Source of the DNA: Mnemiopsis leidyi
Lineage: Eukaryota; Ctenophora; Tentaculata; Lobata; Bolinopsidae
DNA: 30,791 nt
Reading direction: 5' to 3'
Assembly: GCA_000226015.1 (NCBI GenBank)
Contig: JH153356.1
Coordinates: 122,436 to 153,226 of the forward strand
A program made the position numbers and the translations under genes. Under the pieces are notes generated by a model. It worked only from the letters and a program-made list of their open reading frames with translations, had not been told where the DNA came from and searched no databases. The first letter of the stretch is position 1. Every line of letters starts with the position of its first letter. Below, piece after piece: positions 22,365-30,791 of this stretch.

Positions 22365-22439
22365 ACAATTCTGTGTGACCCTCGAGTAACTGCTGCTGTA
22401 CCTTCAAAATTGATTGATGAAGAGTAGTGAGTACCTTAC

Positions 22440-22570
22440 TCGAGATTATAATGTGGTATTGGTATTGACCGGGCTAAAGATGCTGGTTGTGGGGGATTTC
22501 GCCATATTTCCCTGTTTTTCATAAAATAAGCCATAATAAATACCGCCCACTCAGCTTTCGGGGTTCACAA
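22440..22570 (-). pseudogene. Fragment similar to the downstream part of P1
   Basis: Minus strand around 22520 reads CAGGGAAATATGGCGAAATC, close to CAGGAAAAAATGGCGAAATT at about 23190 in the P1 fragment. Translations are QGNMAKSPTTSIFSPV and QEKMAKLPKTRHIIPV. Similarity extends about 60-100 bases and ends in a stop. It looks like a further partial copy of the same family. Confidence 0.35.
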
Positions 22571-23096
22571 AGGGTATAGGTCCTGATATCGCAATTGTTG
22601 CCTCATATTTATTAGAGAAGACTAGTGAAGCAAACAGCAAAGTTTATATGAATTTATTTTTCTTATTCTGTGTAAAATTTTCAAATTTGACTTGTTTTTT
22701 CACATCTTGGATACCAGCTAGTTTTTACTTTTTTTATAATAGGGTTCAAAGTTAAAATAGCTTTTTAATCAATATATACTACAAAATTTGTGAAATAGTG
22801 CGATGGTGGAATCCAAGTCAAGAAATAATTGATTAATAGCACTATGTACTTATGTACAACTTAACAAATGGTGAGTAAATTTCAAAGAAGATACGCTATG
22901 AGGGGCTGTGTTCAGCAATTAGGTAAAATCTAAGATAGCAATCACGTCGTGCTTGAAATCATGAAAATTAGATAGAACAAACGATGTCAATGTGGTAATG
23001 TATTGAAGCATCAGCTATTACAAAACAATGATCACACCTTAGTTACTGTTAGGAAAACCCTTTTCAAAACCTGAGTAGAATTAAACTCAATTTCTG

Positions 23097-23508
23097 TTAT
23101 TTTTGTATATTTTGCAATTTTAAAATTGAAAGGTTTGGCACTGGTAAAATTCTGACCGGGATAATGTGGCGGGTTTTGGGCAATTTCGCCATTTTTTCCT
23201 GGTTTTTATTTTTCCCGGTCGTTAATAAACCGACTGTAATAATCCCGAGTAAAGTAATCATTTCTGTTTTGATGCTCTTTAAACAAAGTTTAGCTGCTTC
23301 ATACTTCACATTGCTAGCCTGATAACGTTCAAACAAACAGTTAGCCAATGTTTTTGTCCAATTTTGATACCTTAGTCTTTGTTACATTTTTGCAATTTGT
23401 CAATTTCCTGACTTGCTTACTCCACTGAAACATAAAAGACCCAGCATTCTTTAGAAAATTAAAATCAAAGTCCAGATCATCATCCTCAGTATCTGATGAA
23501 CCAGTCAT
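23097..23508 (-). pseudogene. ORF fragment P1, two overlapping frames
   Basis: From an ATG at 23508 a 55-codon frame (MTGSSDTEDDDLDFDFNFLK…) ends in TAA at 23341. A second open frame, offset by one, picks up at once (LANCLFERYQASNVKYEAAK…) and runs to 23097, ending IIPVRILPVPNL. In the related P2 copy the matching second part (LAKDLFEGY) follows in the same frame as the first. P1 therefore probably has a frameshift or an unplaced small intron here. The N-terminal part is acidic, the middle basic, and ITLLGIITVGLLTTG is hydrophobic. Family unknown. Confidence 0.4.
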
Positions 23509-23573
23509 TGTGTATATACAAGTTGTATAACACCATAAAGAGTAGGCACAGCGATTTGCGTGCAACGTTTAGC

Positions 23574-23596
23574 AGAGCGCAAAATCGATACGTAAC
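23574..23596 (-). promoter_or_regulatory. Upstream block shared with the copy at 21886
   Basis: Minus strand GTTACGTATCGATTTTGCGC followed by TCT, about 65 bases before the P1 ATG. It differs from the other copy by one substitution and one missing G. It is the best evidence that both fragments came from duplication of a unit that included its promoter. Confidence 0.4.
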
Positions 23597-25009
23597 CAAA
23601 GGTGCTATAAAGTTTTAAAAGTAGTTCATAAACAATTGCTTGTCAAAGTTCAAAGTTGTCGAAATTTGATTTAATTCAGGGCTTTTCTAAGCAGGTCTTC
23701 AATTCGATATTTTAACCAGCTGTTTGGCAACAAAACGCAAACATCAAATTAATGAACCAGTTTCTTTTATCTTCAGCATTTATTAAAGTCACATAATCTC
23801 AAATTATTTCAAGTACTAAGTATAATAGTAGTGTTGAAAGAATTAAAGCTCTTTCTGAGTAGGTGCTAGTATAATCGCTTCTAGTTGGGGTATCAGAGAC
23901 CCCCTTAACCGAAGTGCTTTGGCGACATGTAAGACCACTATTTAAGAGCACGTGATTTTGCATTCCCCCACCCTCCCCATTTGTTAAGATTTTTAAGAGT
24001 TTTAAGTATTTAATTCAATTTATATATATTTTTATTTGATTTATTTCAATTATTCACTTTTACATCTTGACTTACCAACTTTTTTTATCTTCCAAGGTTC
24101 TGATGATGTTATATGAAAGTACTCTGCCTCTAGTTTTAAGATTTAATTTTGCATTACTTTCATAACCATCGTTCAACTGACCGTTTTGGAAGATTGTCTT
24201 ATTATGTTGTCAAAATTTTTTGTGTGCCAAATTCATCAGTGTTTAAAACAGTAACTGAGTCACAGCTGTAGGTCGTTGGAGCCAAAAGACAAACATAGGA
24301 CCAATAGAATTGAGAGAGTAACTATAGCCACGCAGCTAGAGCTGGGCAGGGTGGTTATAATTGTGGTCGGTTCCTGGTCTTGGTGTCTCTATTATTTTAA
24401 AGAACATTAAGAGGCATTTAGATCCACTCTGTACGTTATAAAATATGTCTATCACAATAAGAGCTTCTAACTTAACCATTGATTATATCGTTAAAGTAGG
24501 AGGTTGTTGTAAGGGTAGCTGTTGCGATGCTACCCATAAGTGTAATTTATTTTCAAACTCAATGTCCGATTGCATACGTATTACTTGGAGGTGGAGGTGG
24601 TCCTAATCCCACCCCATCCTGTATTTGTTTGGATGTTGTTGAGAATTTTATCTTTTTCACATCAATAGCTCGGTCTAGTCATTGACTACTTCATTACTAT
24701 AATTGGCAGTATGCCCGATGGTCACGGTGCCCGAGCATAAAATCTTTACTCCGTGAATTATAGACCCCTTATGGAAAGAGATCTGGTCTTTATTTGTTTG
24801 TTCCTTTTTTCTGGTGGTTCCTTTTTTCATTTCGACTGGTTTCTGGCTTAGATAAGGCAGTTATGTTTAAAATTTTCAATCCCTTTTTCATTCACTTCTG
24901 AAATGTGAATAACCCTCAAATATCAAGAAAATGCAATTCTTAATTCTATCTGAAACCTTTCTTGCGGTGTATTACAAGATATTTGTTTTTCATATCTTCA
25001 TAGTTCAGG
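23597..25009. other. Region upstream of V-ATPase subunit G
   Basis: No protein gene recognised. The start codon of the V-ATPase gene sits one base after a good acceptor (ATCTTCATAGTTCAG), so this region should contain a 5' untranslated exon, unless the acceptor receives a spliced leader. I could not pick out such an exon. Confidence 0.45.
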
Positions 25010-26707
25010 ATGGCTACCAAATCTGAGGGAATTCAGCGCCTACTCCAGGCCGAACAAAGAGCTAATGCCAAAGTTGCTGAAGCTAAGAAAAGTAAGTTGC
25101 ACCTATTATCAATAGTTTAGGTTTTGAAATTACATCTGACCACAAAATTTCTACTTTCTGTCTTTTTTATAACTAAATCCAACCTGATGATACAATATAA
25201 GTATCGCAGACTATTATTCAACATAATCATTGATCACAAGTTTTGTGAAAATTACAATTTGTTTAGAATAAAATGTTGATATTTCGAAATATTTCAATGG
25301 CAAAATCAATAATTCAATGGCAAAATCAATAAACTAAAATGCCATAAAATAATTTGTCTATGGTCTGTGATCTACTGAGACCGTCATTTCGTCCTGGCTG
25401 ACAAAGTCGCCACATCCCAGTAGTTCCATGATGTGCTTGTGTATGGACTGTGGTGGCAGAAACATTATTAACTTATCTTATCTGCATGAATAGCAGTATT
25501 TATTATCTACAATTTGGAAACTCCGACAACTGTCTCGTTAAAACTGGTGCACATGTTCAAAGGTCCCAAGATGTTGATAATATTAAAACAGTCTTGCTAT
25601 CAGATCTTACCAACCTCTTTCTACCAGTTGAACTGATCCAAGAACGGTTTGAAAAAGTACAACTATAATACCAGTCATTGCAATGGTGACAAATGTGACA
25701 TATTTTCTACAAAATACCCTCTAAAATTTATGAAAATTCTTCTTGAAGCTTTGATTGATTTTATCATGCCTCAACCCCCTATTTTTATCTATTTCTTAAA
25801 TAATAAGTTAAACACTGTCATAAGTTTTAGTTGAAATTCTTATTCTCCTAAGGTTCGCGTTTTTTCTATTCCACAAATTTTGCGTTCATAACTCTTGCCT
25901 TACCAAACCGCACTGCTTTGAAATATTTCTTCATTGGCTTTTCGAAAATTTTTGCATTCAAATTACTTTGTCGTTATGCTGTTGCGATGTAAAACAGGGC
26001 ATCTCTTTCTAGACAGCTGAAATATAAGTTGTCAAGCTGTTTGACTTTCACCAATTACGAATACTTAATCGCCTACAGAGAAACAGAAGAGACTGAAGGA
26101 AGCAAAAGAGGAGGCCAAGAAGGAAATTCTGTTGTTTAAAAACAACCAAGAAGTAGCTTTCCAGGACAAAATGGCAAAGGTAGGTTGAGACTTAGATAAA
26201 TGATAAATATTATTTCTCGATTAGTTCTATAATAATCTTATACTCCCTGACCTGACCAAATTCTCTCATTGGATATCATTCATTCAATGCATTCTCAAGT
26301 TTTCTCAGGAAAATACTTCTTACTAAATTTGATTATATTTTCGCAGTCCCAAGGTTTTGGAGATGACTACACTGCTAAGATCAACAAGGAAGGGCAAGTA
26401 GAGGCTGCTAAACTTGATCAGTGTTTGGCTCAGAACCAAGGCAAAGTTGTAGACTGGCTCCTCGACTTAGTATCCGACATAAAGCCTGAGGTGAGGATCT
26501 TTTTGAAGAGTGGTTCTCGGGAGAATAACTCGTTTTAGGGAATTCTTTCGTGTGCCCTTTATTGTGCTTTAGTCACATTAAATCTATCCATGAACAGTAC
26601 TAGTTATGAAATGCGTCACAACATTTCCCAGCCCTCATTAGAGCTTAGCTAACACTGAACTTATTTTACAGGTACACAGAAATTACGCAACTACAGGTTT
26701 CGCCTAA
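25010..26707 (+). CDS. ATP6V1G: V-type proton ATPase subunit G
   Basis: Subunit G pairs with subunit E to form the peripheral stalks that hold the V1 head of the proton pump against the membrane sector. It acts on the cytosolic face of endomembranes. Coding exons are 25010-25091, 26079-26179, 26347-26490 and 26672-26707, with matching phases and 120 residues; the family is about 115-120. The N-terminus SEGIQRLLQAEQRANAKVAE closely matches the family signature. It is followed by the basic/acidic helix KRLKEAKEEAKKEI and the C-terminal part VVDWLLDLVSDIKPEVHRNY. All of it is predicted coiled-coil or helix, with no signal peptide or membrane segment, as expected. The start is fixed by family alignment. 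Intron 1 is 987 bp, and an acceptor lies just before the ATG. Confidence 0.97.
25293..25332. repeat. 20-bp direct duplication in V-ATPase intron 1
   Basis: TTCAATGGCAAAATCAATAA occurs twice in a row. The rest of the intron has an open frame of 72 codons at 25450-25668 that resembles nothing I know. Confidence 0.85.
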
Positions 26708-27706
26708 AGTGCTTCTCAAGTCGCCTTCTCCTCGCCTCACCTTAACGTACTCGGACTGAAGACTAATGTTGTTGTTTATCATAATTTGATTGCAATTTCG
26801 CCTTACGGAAAGTTAAGCTTAAGAAATTGATTTTCTGCAGATTTATTGTGATGATTGTAAATTGGCTGGTCCAATAAGAAAAACTGTAATTTTGCTAGAG
26901 GTGGCGTTTTCTTTGAATTTCAATTTATTAAAGATAACTCAGCTGGTTGATAGAGATTTTATTGAAGATCAACTAGACCGGTCCCGTTGAGCGTTCCCGA
27001 ATCCGGTCCTTGGCCTAGTCCACATAGCTAGCTTCACACGTTGATTTGCACTGTTTCCGGCCGGGAGGGTCTACCGAAAGAACAAATTTGTTAATTGAGC
27101 CGCGCGTCACGCGAGTTCTTGCGCTTTGCTGACAGAATTGAGTGCAGCAAGAACATTAATCGGCTTGGGAATTAAGTGGTGATATTGTTGTTTGTTTTGT
27201 TGTTTGTACCGAAACTATTGATTTTCATGAATACGGACTTTATACACACCGTACTAGCACACTCAAAAGATTTGAAGCGTAAGGATTATTATCATCGGCA
27301 ACTTTTAGCCCAAACAAGATTGCTCATGCTAGGTGTGCGGCTCATTGTCAGAAAAAATTTATTTTGACATGAATAAAAGGAATGTTTTGATATAAACCAA
27401 ATACATATATAGACACGGTATTTCTACATCATTCGGCAACAACAATAAATTTCAATAGCAAATAGATCATAGCGATAAGTGAATCTGCTCCAGCAATCAA
27501 ATAATACTAATTGAAAGAACCCTCGACCCTGCCTATACTTAAGTTTTATATCTGGCTTACAGTAGCCTTACAAAGTAACATTAGTTTGATAAAAACCAGA
27601 AAAGTTAGGAAATACGTCTGAAATTGTAGATAAGATTAAAGATACAGAAGCAAATGATCGTGTAATGGTCCTGAAATCAAAGTTAAGAAAACTCTCCGCT
27701 TAACAT
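26708..27706. other. Gap between V-ATPase G and YIF1 3' ends
   Basis: The two genes converge on this kilobase. A patch at about 26970-27150 has several CG dinucleotides and short mirrored GACCGGTCC and CCGGTCC pieces, but nothing identifiable. AATAAA occurs near 27372, far from the V-ATPase stop. No gene is supported. Confidence 0.4.
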
Positions 27707-29678
27707 TTATAGCGAAGTTTTAGGTAAAGGAGAGGGATCAGGTCCGTAGGTCACGTGGTGCGTTAACCAGAACATGATAAGGGGCTGGATGAAGGCGATA
27801 AGAAGGAGGAGATTGTTGCGTCGTTTACTACCCCTCGCTATTCTGTCTTCGGTAGAGTCTGGTAGGATGATGTAGCGCAGTGTGCAAATCTGGAGGTTTT
27901 GGGTGTTACAATCCGCCACTCATGAGTCCTGACTAGCACAAAGTTTAAATTTGGAAATTATAGCTTCGCCTCTGAGGAAAGGCACGTCTTTGAAGATTCG
28001 GCCTAAGATTTTGTACGGTATTTGGAGTCAGGGTTTATAGAGGATTATCAGTTTAAGAATTTCATGAGGATGAGTTTGTGTAAAAGAAGCGCGACTTACC
28101 AGAAAATAGACGATTGCTGCACTGGAGTAGATGAAAGATAGATAGTATCCAGTAGAACCGAGGATCATTGCACTAACCACACACACTATCATACTGAAAA
28201 AGTGTGTTACATTTTTTGTTTTCTCTTGATAAAAGTGACATGTTCGACAAATACGAGAGGCAAACAGTTTGGTTGAAGTTCGGCTTCGTAGTTCGTCAGT
28301 GTTCTAAATTCTAAACTTGTGCGATAGTAATACGATTTTGCAACGTAATAATATCGTGCCAGTGAGAACGATGCTATCCACAAAACTACAATGCCGTAAT
28401 TAAAAACGCGCGTGGCGAATTGTAATAAAGATATCTCTGCGCGTTACTGACGGTGTTCAAAATTGCCACGTTTTTATTATCTTAGCTAGTGGCCTGCTGA
28501 TACTGGTCAATTCTTAGCACAATTCAGTTATAAGAAATTACTTATTTCGTAACCATGCAAACTTTTATGTTAAGTAATTAATCTATTTGATAAAATAGAT
28601 TGCATAGATTACGGATCAAATTTGCCGCCATAGTTTTAAAATCTAACATACTGAACAAATTTGTATCCAGAAAAAGATGCAAGGTCGAAAATCTTTATAT
28701 CTGTAGTAACGCTGATAAGATACATTGCTAGTTGAACAACTCCAATTTCAATCATCAGCCAAACAAAGGCGGTAGTTGCTGTCATTCCCAGCATTTCTGG
28801 TGTAAATCTGAAACATACGTCAATTACTTTATATCAACATTGGGCTTTTTAACAGGGCGGATAAGTTCCAATTAACAAAACCTTACACCAATAATTATGG
28901 CAAAATAACAAAATAACAAAGAAACCTCAATTCAAACACTAACAAACAAGATCTACTTGATTGATCTCCGGGAATTTAAATATTCAGTACAAGTTGAATG
29001 TTCTTCACAAAACTTACTTTCCCTGGTTACCGAGAGCGACAGCTACAGCTACAACGTAAGTAATTGTACATTTCACAAAACTTACTTTCCCTGGTTACCG
29101 AGAGCGACAGCTACAGCTACAACGTAAGTAATTGTACATTTCACAAAACTTACTTTCCCTGGTTACCGAGAGCAACAGCTACAGCTACAACGTAAGTAAT
29201 TGTACATTTCACAAAACTTACTTTCCCTGGTTACCGAGAGCAACAGCTACAGCTACAACGTAAGTAGCGAACCCCATAACAGGAATGTAGAGATCAGGAG
29301 AATTGAGATGTCTGGTGGGCTCTCCCCCCGTGTTGTTGTATGCGCCCCACTCCTGGGTTAGGAACAGTTTGGATTTGGTAGAAATTAAAGGCTCGTTTTT
29401 TTGACACCTCAACTTTGGGTATGATTAAATAGGCTTGCTATAATATCCGTTATCTTTTAGTCGTAAAGCGGTCCTTAGTTAAGTACAATCAATTTAAGGT
29501 ATTCAATAAGTCTTCGGCAACAATTAGGCTCAAGCAATAATAATATTAGCTAAAAGAAAAACAACAAAAAAACCTTGTTGAGGAAGGGAAACAGAAGCAG
29601 GACGAGCTTGTGTACAACATAGTCGGTAGTAACAGCAAAGTAAAACTTGACACGTGACACAGGAATGTAGCGGTCCAA
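27707..29678 (-). CDS. YIF1: YIF1 family ER-Golgi membrane protein, C-terminal 222 residues
   Basis: YIF1 proteins pair with YIP1 and work in vesicle traffic between ER and Golgi as five-helix membrane proteins. Exons in transcript order are 29678-29574, 29352-29222, 28807-28652, 28193-28100 and 27889-27707, with matching phases. The translation follows the family closely. It begins LDRYIPVSRVKFYFAV, then KLVLLLFPFLNK and NSPDLYIPVMGFATYV. Next come FTPEMLGMTATTAFVWLMIE and SGYKFVHMIV, and finally the last helix with FIQPLIMFWLTHHV. A short tail (YGPDPSPLPKTSL) follows, where vertebrate proteins end sooner. The first exon here starts at an acceptor, so the cytosolic N-terminus of about 100 residues is still missing upstream. 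The second exon's end and donor are tandemly copied into the intron. Confidence 0.95.
29013..29283 (-). repeat. 68-bp tandem array spanning a 5' splice site, four units
   Basis: Units start at 29013, 29081, 29149 and 29217 at an exact 68-bp step. In transcript order the first (29217 side) is the end of YIF1 exon 2 plus its GTAAGT donor. The other three lie in the intron, with donors at 29153, 29085 and 29017. They are almost identical. The only difference I see in the exon-like part is GTT/GTC, a silent third position. Reading past the true donor gives AAG TAA. Confidence 0.95.
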
Positions 29679-30678
29679 CTGAAACAGGGAGATCACTCTC
29701 AACAACATTCCCAGCAACATAACTAACAACATTCCTCCTCTTGTCATTCAAAAGGATGCAAATCTAGGAGAGTTACATATAGTATAGCTATCTTGGCCTG
29801 GGATGTACCATATCTGCTTTAATTACAGTCCCTAATTTGAAATATGCGCAAGCAGGTAGAACGTCATTTTACCCGAGGCTGGGATTGAGTACTGGAGTTA
29901 ATCTGGCGCACATGAGTTAGGTAAAGGCCTGTCCGGGGAAATGATTTGTAATAATTGTGTGTAACTTTGAGTAGATTTCTACGATGTTCATAAGTACCTG
30001 TACGCTACTCACTTAAATTGATACTTTTAACACTAACATTTTATTAACTAATTTGTCCTTGTATATCAATACGATTACAACTTTAATTCCCTGATATGAA
30101 GCAGAGTGCAATTAAAACAGTTATTCTGTTATTGTCCGAGGCAATAACCACATGCATACAATTTATACATATAAAATGATACTTATGTTACACGTATGAG
30201 TTATGGAATCCGATCCTTCAATTTGACTTGAATCTGATTAAAAACGTCACCAAGAATGATAAAGAAACTATGTACATCGCACGGCGTATAAGTTGCACGT
30301 TTAAGTTGCATCATGTACCATAGAATCAGTTACCATTAAGTAGTTTGTAATCTTATACCACACAGCTGCAAACCTGGACTAAAATGATATCGGACATATA
30401 TGAGGTATACCTCGGATAAAATGTCGGAAAATCTGCCTGGGCAAATTAAGTTTTATTATTACCGAAAGGCGAGATATAAAGCGCCATCCATTCTTTTGTT
30501 AAAAAAAAGAGAATTTTTTAAATTAAAGAAAACAAGAAATTAAAGAAAACAAGAAATTATATTTTATGGCACAATCAATGAATATCAAATATCCTATAAC
30601 ATGCAAATAAATAAGACATATTAATATTATATAGTCAAGGAAATGATTGGTGTGATGACCCGGGCCAAAGGAAATCAC
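29679..30678. other. Presumed YIF1 intron sequence, N-terminal exons unresolved
   Basis: YIF1 proteins have a conserved segment (MA.AYGS.LA..GK) just before the first exon found here, so a coding exon should lie in this kilobase or beyond. I could not find it with confidence. A phase-compatible candidate at about 30360-30423 (minus, ADFPTFYPRYTSYMSD…) is unconvincing. A 19-bp direct duplication with TTAAAGAAAACAAGAAA lies at about 30520-30557. Confidence 0.4.
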
Positions 30679-30746
30679 TTGTTTGTTGAACTTGAGGACC
30701 ACCAAGCAAGCCACCACCCCAATCATTTTGCACATCGTCAAATAGC
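30679..30746 (-). CDS. Possible YIF1 N-terminal exon
   Basis: The minus strand encodes LFDDVQNDWGGGLLGGPQVQ here. LFDD followed by a Gly/Gln-rich stretch is typical of the start of YIF1 proteins. The acceptor (TTTTATAAG) and donor (GTGATT) are weak and the true first codon would lie beyond the window. It could belong to the YIF1 gene or be chance. Confidence 0.35.
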
Positions 30747-30791
30747 CTTATAAAACATGGTTATAATTAAATATATACTAAATATATTGGT

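Noticed and set aside
25450..25668. 72-codon frame inside V-ATPase intron 1
   Set aside because: No recognisable motif, and skipping it gives a full-length V-ATPase G of normal size; kept only as a note.
27707..29678. Functional cluster of secretory-pathway genes (TANGO1-like, V-ATPase G, YIF1)
   Set aside because: The genes lie on both strands with separate gaps, and animal housekeeping genes are often neighbours by chance; nothing shows co-regulation.
29574..29747. YIF1 starting at the ATG near 29747
   Set aside because: It gives a Met/Leu-rich lead-in unlike the family, and a good acceptor (CCCTGTTTCAG) lies exactly where family similarity begins.

Overview
This is a stretch of animal nuclear DNA. 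It is AT-rich, its genes are split by many short introns (about 100-1100 bp) with GT-AG borders, and it holds four recognisable metazoan genes. Nothing fixes the species. The compact genes, heavy minisatellite load and a splice acceptor one base before a start codon would suit a non-bilaterian or other marine invertebrate (ctenophore and hydrozoan are guesses only). All gene models were joined by eye from splice sites, reading phase and family similarity.

Layout. Positions 1-6786 are mostly non-coding: a 19-bp minisatellite (412-703), a CA repeat (1809-1882) and one coding-like island on the minus strand (2990-3235). A ten-exon rhodopsin-like GPCR of 437 residues runs on the plus strand (6787-11192). 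A large minus-strand gene (20068 down to 11974) begins with a signal peptide and an MIA/TANGO1-type SH3 domain. It appears to continue into a very long charged helix and a His/Asp-rich segment, and one of its introns carries a foldback element. Positions 21560-23600 hold two diverged minus-strand ORF fragments that share protein and upstream similarity, with related debris and hairpins between them. V-ATPase subunit G (25010-26707, plus) has four coding exons. YIF1, an ER-Golgi membrane protein, lies on the minus strand (29678 down to 27707); its five C-terminal exons are clear, and its N-terminus lies toward or beyond the window end.

The most striking feature is not a gene. In at least three introns of two unrelated genes the end of an exon, with its 5' splice site, is tandemly copied into the intron (39 bp x8, 43 bp x3, 68 bp x4). 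The coding end and stop of the GPCR are also duplicated (70 bp x2). Several other introns start with minisatellites right behind the donor, and no acceptor is treated this way. Copies differ mainly at third codon positions, as if they were snapshots of a coding sequence. All three donor-spanning arrays sit at phase-2 introns, where use of any later donor copy would first read an in-frame TAA.

Three of the four genes serve the endomembrane system (TANGO1-like at ER exit, YIF1 in ER-Golgi transport, V-ATPase in acidification). They have separate promoters and nothing here shows co-regulation.
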